From contig NZ_CP143867.1 of NCBI RefSeq assembly GCF_036416795.1, forward strand, positions 5,324,001-5,388,000: 64,000 nucleotides of DNA, read 5' to 3'. A model generated the notes under the pieces. That model made no database searches. It was not told the origin of the DNA and saw only the letters and a list, made by a program, of their open reading frames with translations. Origin of the DNA: Bacteroides sp. MSB163 (GTDB lineage Bacteria; Bacteroidota; Bacteroidia; Bacteroidales; Bacteroidaceae). This document shows, piece after piece, positions 1-7,419 of this stretch (position 1 is its first letter; the number at the start of each line of letters is the position of its first letter). Made by a program: the position numbers and the translations under genes.

Positions 1-1836
1 ATCCTGTCCCTCTTCTATTGCTTTCTGACGGCTTTGGAACGGTTCATGTTGCACTAGCTGTAAGCCATGCGAATGATATACCAGCGTATATCCGGCAATT
101 CCGGTTTCCGGCTGATATGCTTTGGAGAATCCACCGTCAATCACCAGCAGTTTACCGTCTGCTTTTATCGGCTTCTCACCTTTGATAATCTTCACAGGCA
201 CATGTCCGTTAATGATGTGTGAATGAGGACCTGTAACCTCAAATTCCGCAAGAATACGCTCGCAAATATCCGCACGGTTACGCAAAGTATAATAATATCC
301 TTTGGTCTCCTTAGACAGTTCTTTATCTCCGATGAAATAACGTTCAAACGTTGCCATCTTATCCTTGTCAAACGATGGAGCATTTGGGCCACACCACATA
401 TACCACACATAATCCAGCGCAAAACTCTTCTCCTCCGTACCGTCTTCATCAAAATAAGCTGTACGTATCAGCTGATCCGTTTTACACAATAATTTCTTGC
501 CCCAATATTCTTTCTTTCCGATGCGGACACGCTTGAAACTGCCATCTTCATTCAGAGGCATCGAAGCATGATACAACAGGTTACTATTACAAATCAGATA
601 CATACCTCCATACGTAAATAAACAACGCATGTGCTTCTTCAGCTTTTCACTGTTCATGAACGAAGCATGAATCTTATCAATCAACTCCCGTTCTTCATCT
701 GACAGGCGATACGGATCAGCCGGATCAATCGTCGGGAAGTTGGTGTCGCGAAGCGGATATTCCTTTCCTTCGTACACAAAGACGCCTTTCTCGAAATCAA
801 TCTTTTCCAGCAACTTTCGGTTCTGCATGCCAAACTCAGGACGACGATCTATAATCTCCGCTTCCAGTTTGAACTGTATCACCGTAATGGCTTTATGCAT
901 CTGGGTAATCAACCGTAAAGTCTTCTCGTTATAGTTACCATCTGCGAAGTTCATCTTCGGTGCAAAGATTGTACAGGGATCATCCGCATAGGTATCCATG
1001 GCAAACGTGGCAAGCGGCAGCAAGTTGATGCCATACCCGTCTTCCAATGTCGCCAGATTAGCGTAACGCATCGACATACGGATCACATTGGCAATACAGG
1101 CATCATTACCTGAGGCTGCTCCCATCCAAAGAATGTCGTGGTTTCCCCACTGGATATCGAAGTTATGATAATCGCAGAGTGTATCCATAATGATATGCGC
1201 TCCCGGACCACGGTCGTAGATATCTCCTACGATGTGCAAGGAATCAATCGTCAGTCGCTGGATGAGATTACACATCGCGATGATGAAATCATCTGAACGC
1301 TTGGTAGAGATGATAGTGCTGATAATCACATTGATATAGGCATGCTTATTAGGCTCTACACTCGACTCATGCAGCAATTCCTGAATGATATACGAAAATT
1401 CTGCCGGAAGTGCCTTGCGTACCTTTGAACGTGTATATTTGGAAGATACATTCTGGCAAACTTTCACCAGTTGGTTCAATGTGATCAGATACCAGTCGTC
1501 CAGGTCAGCCTCCTGTTCTTTAATCAGTTGCAGCTTCTCTTCGGGATAGTAAATCAGCGTACATATCTCTTTCTTCTCGCTTTCGCGCAGGGTATGCCCG
1601 AAGATTTCATTCACTTTTCGCTTCACGGCTCCCGAAGCGTTTTTCAACACATGCTGAAAGGCTTCATATTCACCATGAATATCGGTCAGGAAGTGTTCTG
1701 TCCCCTTCGGGAGATTCAAAATAGCTTCCAAATTGATTATTTCTGTACTGGCATCCGCAATTGTAGGGAAACTGCGTGACAGCAACTGCAAATAACGCAA
1801 GTCGCTCATGATGCTTTCAGGGGTAATATTACTCAT
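1..1836 (-). CDS. fbp: Fructose-1,6-bisphosphatase class III (3' end beyond the window)
   Basis: Hydrolyses fructose-1,6-bisphosphate to fructose-6-phosphate in gluconeogenesis, in the cytoplasm. I translated it from the ATG at 1836 (MSNITPES); the frame stays open for 612 codons to the window edge, so only the C-terminal tail is missing. Metallophosphatase motifs are visible: LTDIHGEY near residue 48, GDIYDRGPG near 205 and WGNHDILWMG near 228. These and the length of more than 600 residues fit the class III enzyme of Firmicutes and Bacteroidetes, not class I or II. The transporter gene upstream is on the same strand, 132 nt away, and the gap holds a short tandem array. I found no clear TAnnTTTG box directly before the start, so it may be co-transcribed with the transporter. 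Confidence 0.93.
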   Translation of the reverse strand, partial: MSNITPESIMSDLRYLQLLSRSFPTIADASTEIINLEAILNLPKGTEHFLTDIHGEYEAFQHVLKNASGAVKRKVNEIFGHTLRESEKKEICTLIYYPEEKLQLIKEQEADLDDWYLITLNQLVKVCQNVSSKYTRSKVRKALPAEFSYIIQELLHESSVEPNKHAYINVIISTIISTKRSDDFIIAMCNLIQRLTIDSLHIVGDIYDRGPGAHIIMDTLCDYHNFDIQWGNHDILWMGAASGNDACIANVIRMSMRYANLATLEDGYGINLLPLATFAMDTYADDPCTIFAPKMNFADGNYNEKTLRLITQMHKAITVIQFKLEAEIIDRRPEFGMQNRKLLEKIDFEKGVFVYEGKEYPLRDTNFPTIDPADPYRLSDEERELIDKIHASFMNSEKLKKHMRCLFTYGGMYLICNSNLLYHASMPLNEDGSFKRVRIGKKEYWGKKLLCKTDQLIRTAYFDEDGTEEKSFALDYVWYMWCGPNAPSFDKDKMATFERYFIGDKELSKETKGYYYTLRNRADICERILAEFEVTGPHSHIINGHVPVKIIKGEKPIKADGKLLVIDGGFSKAYQPETGIAGYTLVYHSHGLQLVQHEPFQSRQKAIEEGQD

Positions 1837-1887
1837 GATATCTAATTACAAATTACAATTTACAAATTACATATGGGCTTGTGTCTT

Positions 1888-1973
1888 CATTCCAAACCTC
1901 AACTCTACGTTCCTAATCCTCTACTTTGCATTCCCAATCCTCAACTCTACATTCCCAACTCTTCACTATCAAC
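1888..1973. repeat. Degenerate tandem array, four units of about 20-24 nt
   Basis: Four consecutive units begin at 1888, 1909, 1929 and 1950. Each carries a version of (C/G)(A/T)TTCC followed by AA, CCTC and an AC-rich end; the third begins CATTCCCAATCCTC. The array lies between two minus-strand genes and touches the stop codon of the upstream transporter gene (1969). AT-rich word repeats (attacaaatt-type) continue from 1840 to 1872. The function is unknown. Confidence 0.55.
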
Positions 1974-3633
1974 TTAAAAAGAACATCAACAGCACTTGGG
2001 CGATAATCACACGCAGAAACATGCACAAGGGATAAACCGTAGCATAAGAAACTGAAGGATTATCACCGGGAATGGTATCATTTACATAATTCAATGCCAT
2101 CGGATTCGCCATACTACCGCACAGCATCCCTGCCACCGAACCGAAATCTATCTTCATCCAACGGAAAGCAATGATTCCCATTATCAGTACAGGAAGCACA
2201 GTCAGCGCACAGCCGATAGCTATCCACAACAAACCTTCCGGACGGAACACCGTATCGAAGAAATGGGCACCCGCATCCAATCCCAGACAAGCCAGATAGA
2301 GCGACAAGCCCAAGGCACGAAGCATCAGATTGGCACTGCGGGTTGTGTAGGTCACCATGTGCATTCTCGGACCGAAAGTACCGATAAGAATGCCTACGAT
2401 AATCGGGCCTCCTGCAAGTCCCAACTTCACGGGAGTGCTGACACCGGGGATAACGATAGGTATTGCTCCCAATGCAAGGCCAAGGACGATGCCCACGAAT
2501 ACAGCAACCAGATTAGGTTCTTTGAGGCTCTTGACAGCATTGCCCAATACTTTTTCCACATTTTGTACGGCAGCCGCCTCACCTATTACCGTCAGCCGGT
2601 CACCCAACTGCAAAGTTAGTTCCGCCGTAGCCAGCAACTGCACGCCACTGCGATATACGCGACTGATATTGATGCCGTAATGATTGCGCAGATGCAGCGA
2701 ACCCAGTTTCTTTCCGTTCAGTTCAGGACGTGTCACCACGATACGTTGCGAAATCAACTGGCTGTCGATAGCATTCCAGTCGATATCTTCCTTGTTCCAG
2801 TCCGTATTTTCCTGTTCACCGAACAGCACTGTCAAGGCAGGCGCATTCTTCTCGGAAGTGATGACCAGCAGACGGTCACCTTCTTTAATCACCTTCTCGG
2901 AAGTAGGGATACTCACATTCCCGTCTCGCCACAAACGTGATATCACGAATTTAGGATAGCTCAATTGCGCTATATCCTTTATGCTCATATTAAAAATTGC
3001 CGGATTGTGCACCTGAAATGCAACGATATACGGCTTATTCACATTGTCTTTCTCTTTGACTTCCAGATCTTCCTTACGTACCAGCATTTTGCGTATCAGC
3101 AGGATACCGAGAATCACTCCCACTACGCCCAATGGATATGCCACCGCACACCCCAAAGCCGGCGTATTTGCTTCAATACCCATCTGTTTCAAGGTTTGCT
3201 GTGCGGCACCCAGCGCAGGGGTATTGGTTGTGGCACCACAGAGGATACCCACCATGTCCGGCAGGGAAACTCCCAGTCCATAGCTACCCAGCACCGTCAT
3301 CACCGTACCGATCAGCACCACGCCCACTGCCAGCATATTCAGTTGCACACCACCCGTCCTGAACGAACTGAAAAAACCCGGACCGACCTGCAATCCCAGT
3401 GCATACACGAATATCACTAAGCCGAAACTCTCAGCATAGTTCAACATCTGCGGGTCAATGGACAGCCCGAAATGTCCGGCAATGATCCCTGCAAAAAATA
3501 CAAACGTCACGCCTAACGATATGCCGCAGATGTGTATTTTTCCCAGTCCCAAGCCAATAGCGGAGATTAACGAGAGTACTACAACCGCCTGTAGAGCGGA
3601 ATGTTCAACGAATAAACTGTATAACCAATCCAA
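1969..3633 (-). CDS. AspT/YidE-YbjL-type membrane transporter with two RCK_C domains
   Basis: A 554-residue integral membrane protein of the aspartate:alanine exchanger/YidE superfamily. About five hydrophobic helices (residues 10-185) are followed by two soluble TrkA-C (RCK_C) modules (about 205-290 and 295-370), and then a second membrane half (about 380-554). The duplicated membrane halves around paired RCK_C domains are diagnostic of the family. The substrate is unknown; characterised members exchange amino or dicarboxylic acids, and the RCK_C domains suggest nucleotide or ligand gating. The reading frame appears to start with TTG at 3633 (MDWLYS); no in-frame ATG lies just upstream. A TATCTTTG box sits about 30 nt ahead. 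Confidence 0.85.
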   Translation of the reverse strand: MDWLYSLFVEHSALQAVVVLSLISAIGLGLGKIHICGISLGVTFVFFAGIIAGHFGLSIDPQMLNYAESFGLVIFVYALGLQVGPGFFSSFRTGGVQLNMLAVGVVLIGTVMTVLGSYGLGVSLPDMVGILCGATTNTPALGAAQQTLKQMGIEANTPALGCAVAYPLGVVGVILGILLIRKMLVRKEDLEVKEKDNVNKPYIVAFQVHNPAIFNMSIKDIAQLSYPKFVISRLWRDGNVSIPTSEKVIKEGDRLLVITSEKNAPALTVLFGEQENTDWNKEDIDWNAIDSQLISQRIVVTRPELNGKKLGSLHLRNHYGINISRVYRSGVQLLATAELTLQLGDRLTVIGEAAAVQNVEKVLGNAVKSLKEPNLVAVFVGIVLGLALGAIPIVIPGVSTPVKLGLAGGPIIVGILIGTFGPRMHMVTYTTRSANLMLRALGLSLYLACLGLDAGAHFFDTVFRPEGLLWIAIGCALTVLPVLIMGIIAFRWMKIDFGSVAGMLCGSMANPMALNYVNDTIPGDNPSVSYATVYPLCMFLRVIIAQVLLMFFLS

Positions 3634-3664
3634 TGTGTTTACGCTTTTAATTGATTTCGGAGTG

Positions 3665-3672
3665 CAAAGATA
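3665..3672 (-). promoter_or_regulatory. -7 box (TATCTTTG) for the AspT-type transporter
   Basis: Minus-strand TATCTTTG matches the Bacteroidetes -7 consensus TAnnTTTG and lies 31 nt upstream of the TTG start. No TTTG is seen at the -33 position. Confidence 0.5.
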
Positions 3673-3706
3673 GGAAGTATTCCCGGAGAATGAGAATTAA
3701 TTGCAT

Positions 3707-3738
3707 AAAAAAAACGGTCATCATTATTTGATAACCGC
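3707..3738 (-). terminator. Intrinsic terminator of the tRNA cluster
   Basis: On the minus strand GCGGTTATCA pairs with TGATGACCG, with one mismatch near the middle, around a short AT-rich loop. A run of eight T residues follows (3714-3707). It lies just past the tRNA-Lys 3' end. Confidence 0.7.
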
Positions 3739-3750
3739 TTCTATACTTTG

Positions 3751-3823
3751 TACACCCTCAGGGACTCGAACCCTGGACCCATTGATTAAGAGTCAATTGC
3801 TCTACCAGCTGAGCTAAGAGTGC
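3751..3823 (-). tRNA. tRNA-Lys (CTT)
   Basis: Minus-strand cloverleaf of 73 nt without encoded CCA. Acceptor GCACTCT pairs with AGGGTGT, the anticodon loop is CTCTTAA within an ATTGA/TCAAT stem, and the T arm is CAGGG-TTCGAGT-CCCTG. The anticodon CTT reads AAG. It is last in a three-tRNA cluster. Confidence 0.95.
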
Positions 3824-3840
3824 ATTATGCTTTTTTACCG

Positions 3841-3912
3841 TAGTGGATACGAGAATCGAACTCGTATTACATGCGTGAGAGGCATGTGTCCTAACCGTTA
3901 GACGAATCCACC
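3841..3912 (-). tRNA. tRNA-Glu (CTC)
   Basis: Minus-strand cloverleaf of 72 nt. Acceptor GGTGGAT pairs with ATCCACT, the anticodon loop is CTCTCAC in a CATGC/GCATG stem, and the T arm is ACGAG-TTCGATT-CTCGT. The anticodon CTC reads GAG. No CCA is encoded. Confidence 0.95.
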
Positions 3913-3921
3913 GGCTGTTTG

Positions 3922-4008
3922 CGGAAGCGGGGGGATTCGAACCCCCGGTACAGTTACCCGTACGTCAGTTTAGCAAACTGGTGGTTTCAGCCACTCACCC
4001 ACACTTCC
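3922..4008 (-). tRNA. tRNA-Ser (GCT)
   Basis: Minus-strand class II tRNA of 87 nt with a long variable arm. Acceptor GGAAGTG pairs with CGCTTCC, the anticodon loop is TTGCTAA, and the T arm contains GGGGG-TTCGAAT-CCCCC. The anticodon GCT reads AGC/AGU. It is first in the cluster. Confidence 0.95.
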
Positions 4009-4038
4009 TTAAACCTGCATTGTTTCTCAAATGCGGTG

Positions 4039-4070
4039 CAAATGTATGGGAAACTTTTGGACTATGCAAA
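4039..4070 (-). promoter_or_regulatory. Promoter of the tRNA cluster (-33 TTTG, -7 TACATTTG)
   Basis: On the minus strand TTTG (4070-4067) and TACATTTG (4046-4039) are separated by 20 nt, the spacing expected for the Bacteroidetes primary sigma factor. The box lies 30 nt before tRNA-Ser. Confidence 0.75.
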
Positions 4071-4210
4071 TCTTTTCATCATATTTTTTTCTGACTTTTT
4101 TCACAAAAAGATGTAATCTGTTAAAAGTCAAAAGCAAAGGCATAGAAAAAAAATGAAAGAGTGAAAGAATTTGTGTTCAAATTGAAAGTTCCATTTATTT
4201 CTTTTCTGGA

Positions 4211-4373
4211 GGGTTTTGAATGAAGTGATGATTTATTTTTTAGACGCGGATGACACGGATGACGCAGATTTTTTATTTATTGATGTGACAGCGCAGCCTT
4301 TAAATCCGTGTCATCCGTGTCATCTGCGTCTAAGAGATTGAATACATAGGCTAAAATCATTTACCTCATTTCT
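4211..4373. repeat. 163-bp dispersed inverted-repeat element, copy 1
   Basis: The same 163-bp block occurs at 45510-45672 in the same orientation with a single difference (G at 4310, C at 45609). Its centre is a large dyad: 30-nt arms at 4242-4271 and 4302-4331, about 27 of 30 complementary, around a 30-nt loop. Each arm itself repeats GGATGACACGG-type words. There is no reading frame. It resembles a MITE or REP-type element. It lies between the tRNA promoter and the MATE promoter. Confidence 0.85.
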
Positions 4374-4449
4374 ACACAGAAACGAATTAATTTTGATGCG
4401 GTGCCCCTGAAAATTGACTCATATCAATTCTCCTATCCTTCCCTTTGCG

Positions 4450-4457
4450 TACCTTTG
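4450..4457 (+). promoter_or_regulatory. -7 box (TACCTTTG) for the MATE gene
   Basis: TACCTTTG followed by CG lies 37 nt before the ATG at 4495. No good TTTG is seen at -33. Confidence 0.5.
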
Positions 4458-4494
4458 CGCGATTTTTCATCACCGTGTCTCAAACACATACGAA

Positions 4495-5835
4495 ATGATA
4501 CATCAGGAAAGTTTAAAAAAGCGGCTAGCCAAGCTTGCCGCCCCTATTTTCATAGAAACCCTGCTCATTATGATGCTGGGCGCTGTGGATACTATTATGT
4601 TGAGCCGCCACTCCGATAGTAGTGTTGCCGCTGTGGGGGTGGTCAATCAGATTATCATGCTCACTTTTCTCGTGTTCGAGGTCATCAATCTCGGTACTTC
4701 CGTCCTTTGCTCCCAATATCTCGGTGCCCGCCTGCAAAAGAAAGTAGTGCAAGTGGTCGGTGTTTCAATCCTTGTGAACATAGTGGTAGGCCTATCCATC
4801 AGCCTGCTCCTTTTCTTTGGTACCGGACCTATCCTGCACCTGATGGGACTGACTTCCGAACTGATGACTGATGGCATGGACTATATGCGTATTGTAGGCG
4901 CGTTTGCCTTCTTCCAAGCCATTTCATTAACGCTTTCCGCCTCCCTGCGCAGTGCCAACAAAGCCATTTATCCGATGTTAGTAACCGTTGTTGTCAATAT
5001 CCTAAATATAATAGGTAATTACTCACTCATCTTCGGTCGCTTTGGTTTTCCCGAGCTCGGCGTAGAAGGAGCTGCCATCTCTACTGCTTTCAGTCGGGGT
5101 GTATCTATGATACTTTTATTCATTATCCTGTTTCGCAAACATATCCACCGCTTCCCCGTTGCCTATTTCCGCCCGTTCCCATGGATAGAGCTAAAGAACC
5201 TGATGAAAATCGGCCTTCCCTCCGCCGGCGAACAACTTTCTTACAGTTCTTCGCAAGTAGTGATTACCTTCTTCATCAATATGCTGGGCGTAGAAGCGCT
5301 TGCCACACGCACCTATTGTGTCAACATCATCATGTTTGCCTATCTGTTCAGCATCTCCATGGCGCAGGGGGGTGCCATTTGCATCGGGCATCTCATCGGA
5401 GAAAAGAAACCTCATGCCGCTTTCCTCATGGGTAAATATGTTATGAAGAAATCCGTCATGATCACCGTTATACTCTCCACCATCCTTGCTATATTCGGAA
5501 ACACGATCTTCCATTGGCTTACTACCAATGAAGAAATCATCCGGCTCGGAACCACCATCCTCATCATCGATGTCATTCTTGAAATCGGACGTCCCATCAA
5601 TATTTTCGCAACAAACGCCTTGCGTGCCGCCGGGGATGTCACCTACCCCTTCTATGTCGGTCTGGTTGTTCAGTGGAGCGTTGCCGTCGGCTTGGGCTAC
5701 ATCATCGGTATCCCTCTGGAGTGGGGCATCTGTGGTATGTGGGTCGCCTTCTTGCTGGACGAGAACATCCGTGGAGCCATCTTCGTAAAACGCTGGTACA
5801 GTATGAAGTGGACGACTAAAGGGTTTGTTAAGTGA
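4495..5835 (+). CDS. MATE-family cation/drug antiporter
   Basis: A 446-residue polytopic inner-membrane protein with about 12 hydrophobic segments in two homologous halves, typical of MATE exporters, which use Na+ or H+ gradients to expel organic cations. Typical features are the N-terminal LAKLAAPIFIETLLIMMLGAVDTIMLS and the early motif AAVGVVNQI. The frame is open from 4414, but I chose the ATG at 4495 (MIHQES) because a TACCTTTG box at 4450 would put transcription initiation inside the longer frame. The substrate cannot be deduced. The gene is monocistronic; the next gene has its own promoter. Confidence 0.9.
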   Translation: MIHQESLKKRLAKLAAPIFIETLLIMMLGAVDTIMLSRHSDSSVAAVGVVNQIIMLTFLVFEVINLGTSVLCSQYLGARLQKKVVQVVGVSILVNIVVGLSISLLLFFGTGPILHLMGLTSELMTDGMDYMRIVGAFAFFQAISLTLSASLRSANKAIYPMLVTVVVNILNIIGNYSLIFGRFGFPELGVEGAAISTAFSRGVSMILLFIILFRKHIHRFPVAYFRPFPWIELKNLMKIGLPSAGEQLSYSSSQVVITFFINMLGVEALATRTYCVNIIMFAYLFSISMAQGGAICIGHLIGEKKPHAAFLMGKYVMKKSVMITVILSTILAIFGNTIFHWLTTNEEIIRLGTTILIIDVILEIGRPINIFATNALRAAGDVTYPFYVGLVVQWSVAVGLGYIIGIPLEWGICGMWVAFLLDENIRGAIFVKRWYSMKWTTKGFVK

Positions 5836-5860
5836 TTACTAACCGCTAATCACTTAATAA

Positions 5861-5880
5861 GATTTGATATAAATCAAATC
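5861..5880. promoter_or_regulatory. FNR/CRP-type palindrome over the regulator's own promoter
   Basis: GATTTGATATAAATCAAATC has perfect 8-nt arms around a 4-nt centre. Its core TTGATATAAATCAA matches the FNR consensus TTGAT-N4-ATCAA exactly. It overlaps the -33 TTTG (5863-5866) of the promoter of the following Crp/Fnr gene, a position that suggests repression, i.e. autoregulation (inference). Confidence 0.75.
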
Positions 5881-5893
5881 TTTTATACCTTTG
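5863..5893 (+). promoter_or_regulatory. Promoter of the Crp/Fnr-family gene
   Basis: TTTG (5863-5866) and TACCTTTG (5886-5893) are 19 nt apart. The ATG follows at 5929, leaving a leader of about 30 nt. Confidence 0.7.
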
Positions 5894-5928
5894 TCCCCGG
5901 AAACAGTTACAGAAACCAGCGAACAATT

Positions 5929-6513
5929 ATGGATACATTATTAAAAGAGACAGTTAATGCCACTGTGAACTCCCGTTATCCGGGCATGGCACCTGAAGGT
6001 AGAAAACTGATAGAAGATATTCTGATCCGCAAAGAGCTGGAAAAGGGTGAACTCTTATTCAAGGAGGGACAAGTCTGCCACCACATGGTATTTGTTGGAA
6101 AAGGCATGATGCGCCAATTCTATTATAAAAACGGTAAGGACGTCACTGAACACTTTTCCTACGAGGGTTGTGTCATCATCTGCATCGAAAGCACTCTGAA
6201 ACAAGAACCGACCCGCCTGATGGCAGAGGCCCTGGAGCCTTGTACAGTCTACCTTCTCCCCTACGACAAATTCATGAGATTGACCGAAATCTCCTGGGAA
6301 ATAAATATGTTCTATCGCAAGATACTGGAATACTCACTCATCGTATCCCAGGTGAAAGCCGACTCATGGCGTTTCGAGACAGCCCGCGAACGCTACAATA
6401 TGCTGATGCACACCCATCCGGAAGTCATCAAGCGGGCACCATTGTCACATATCGCATCTTACTTGCTAATGACACCTGAAACTCTGAGCCGTGTACGCGC
6501 AGGGATATTGTAA
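5929..6513 (+). CDS. Crp/Fnr-family transcriptional regulator
   Basis: A 194-residue cytoplasmic regulator. An N-terminal cyclic-nucleotide-binding-like beta barrel (about 20-125), a dimer helix (about 128-150) and a short C-terminal HTH are followed by the end of the protein at GIL. The recognition helix contains ETLSRVR, i.e. the E-x-x-S-R pattern that in E. coli FNR reads TTGAT half-sites. This fits the two FNR-type palindromes on either side of the gene. Four cysteines are present but none forms the N-terminal cluster of O2-sensing FNR, so an Fe-S sensor of that kind is not supported; the effector is unknown. It probably controls its own promoter and the downstream small-RNA promoter. Confidence 0.88.
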   Translation: MDTLLKETVNATVNSRYPGMAPEGRKLIEDILIRKELEKGELLFKEGQVCHHMVFVGKGMMRQFYYKNGKDVTEHFSYEGCVIICIESTLKQEPTRLMAEALEPCTVYLLPYDKFMRLTEISWEINMFYRKILEYSLIVSQVKADSWRFETARERYNMLMHTHPEVIKRAPLSHIASYLLMTPETLSRVRAGIL

Positions 6514-6538
6514 GAAATACGATAAGAATATTCAGTTT

Positions 6539-6552
6539 TTGATTTATATCAA
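6539..6552. promoter_or_regulatory. FNR-type palindrome upstream of the small-RNA promoter
   Basis: TTGATTTATATCAA matches TTGAT-N4-ATCAA exactly. Its centre (6545.5) is 33 nt before the centre of the -7 box at 6575, so it lies near -40, the class II activator position of CRP/FNR proteins. Confidence 0.75.
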
Positions 6553-6574
6553 ATCATTTTTCCCTGAAACTCTC

Positions 6575-6582
6575 TACCTTTG
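6575..6582 (+). promoter_or_regulatory. -7 box (TACCTTTG) of the candidate small RNA
   Basis: TACCTTTG followed by CG. No TTTG is found 19-21 nt upstream, which fits a promoter that depends on the activator bound at 6539-6552. Confidence 0.65.
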
Positions 6583-6587
6583 CGCCA

Positions 6588-6690
6588 TCAGAAAAGAAAT
6601 AGAATTAGTTTTTATAGGTAAAAGAGATTAGTTTTTAGGGTATAAATTAAAAAAGAGGTAACAACTGAGTAAGGTTGTTGCCTCTTTTTT
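6588..6690 (+). ncRNA. Candidate FNR-controlled small RNA, about 100 nt
   Basis: The segment runs from a TACCTTTG promoter under an FNR-type box to a strong intrinsic terminator. It contains no ATG-initiated frame. Before the terminator it has two near-identical stretches, ATTAGTTTTTATAGG (6604-6618) and ATTAGTTTTTAGGG (6627-6640), which could be repeated base-pairing sites. The layout copies that of known anaerobically induced small RNAs such as enterobacterial FnrS, but I see no sequence relationship to it. The 5' end is estimated from the promoter and could be wrong by a few nt. The alternative is an untranslated leader with premature termination upstream of the lipoprotein gene at 6757. 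Confidence 0.55.
6651..6690 (+). terminator. Intrinsic terminator of the candidate small RNA
   Basis: AAGAGGTAACAAC pairs with GTTGTTGCCTCTT (one G-T wobble) around an 8-nt loop, followed by six T residues. Confidence 0.85.
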
Positions 6691-6743
6691 CGTTTACACT
6701 ACAAAAATCATTTAAAAAACATGTAATGATGCAAATTAATTTA

Positions 6744-6751
6744 TATATTTG
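6744..6751 (+). promoter_or_regulatory. -7 box (TATATTTG) close to the lipoprotein start
   Basis: TATATTTG ends only 5 nt before the ATG at 6757 and 11 nt before the in-frame ATG at 6763. If used, the transcript would have almost no leader. Confidence 0.4.
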
Positions 6752-6756
6752 TACGG

Positions 6757-7389
6757 ATGGAAATGAAGACACACGTATCACTACTGAAAACAATATTGTT
6801 TCTTACCCTTGTACTGATCGGATGCCAGGGAAGTTCAGATAAAGAGACACCTCCGGTAGAGCTACCACAAGAACTATTCCGGGATGGAGATATCGCTTTC
6901 AGAAGAGGAACAGGGATTACCAGCAGAGTGGTGTTGGCTGCAGACCGGGAAGGCGCTTATTCGCATACCGGCATCCTGAAAAAGAAAGCCGGACAATGGT
7001 ATGTGATACATGCCGTACCTGGTGAACCGGATTTTAAGGACGACCCTGACCGTGTAAAAATGGAAACCTTAGAAGTGTTCTTTGAGAAAAGAAAAGCTGT
7101 TAACGGAGCTATCATGCGTGTATCAGGGGATTCGGTAGCCAGATACCGGGCAGCAACTCACGCGGAACATCTTTATGAGAGCCATGTATTATTCGATCAT
7201 GATTATGACTTGGCAGACACCACCAAGATGTATTGCACGGAGTTGATAGACTTTGTATACAGAAAAGAGGGAATAGATTTACCTGAAGGGCGTGTCAGCC
7301 ACGTAAATATTCCCGGATTCAGAGGAGATTATCTCCTGCCCAACGATATTGCACAGAGCAAGCGTCTCTGTTTGATATACAATTTTTAA
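6757..7389 (+). CDS. YiiX/YaeF-type permuted NlpC/P60 papain-like lipoprotein
   Basis: A 210-residue lipoprotein; the signal peptide ends in a lipobox at LVLIGC (Cys near 23). The mature part fits the circularly permuted papain-like (YiiX/YaeF, DUF830) fold: DGDIAFRRG near 45, the putative catalytic His in YSHTGIL (about 70) and the Cys in MYCTELIDFVY (about 160). Such enzymes are thought to act on amide bonds in the cell envelope; the substrate is unknown. The next lipoprotein gene follows after 30 nt, suggesting co-transcription. The start could be the ATG at 6757 or 6763; both give an intact signal peptide. Confidence 0.82.
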   Translation: MEMKTHVSLLKTILFLTLVLIGCQGSSDKETPPVELPQELFRDGDIAFRRGTGITSRVVLAADREGAYSHTGILKKKAGQWYVIHAVPGEPDFKDDPDRVKMETLEVFFEKRKAVNGAIMRVSGDSVARYRAATHAEHLYESHVLFDHDYDLADTTKMYCTELIDFVYRKEGIDLPEGRVSHVNIPGFRGDYLLPNDIAQSKRLCLIYNF

Positions 7390-7419
7390 ATACACATTAA
7401 TCACTTTAAAAAAAAGCGT

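Noticed and set aside
4211..4373. Insertion sequence
   Set aside because: No transposase frame fits in 163 bp; treated as a non-coding dispersed element.
5929..6513. True oxygen-sensing FNR with Fe-S cluster
   Set aside because: The four cysteines are scattered in the beta barrel and beyond it; the N-terminal CxxxCxxC-type cluster of FNR is absent.
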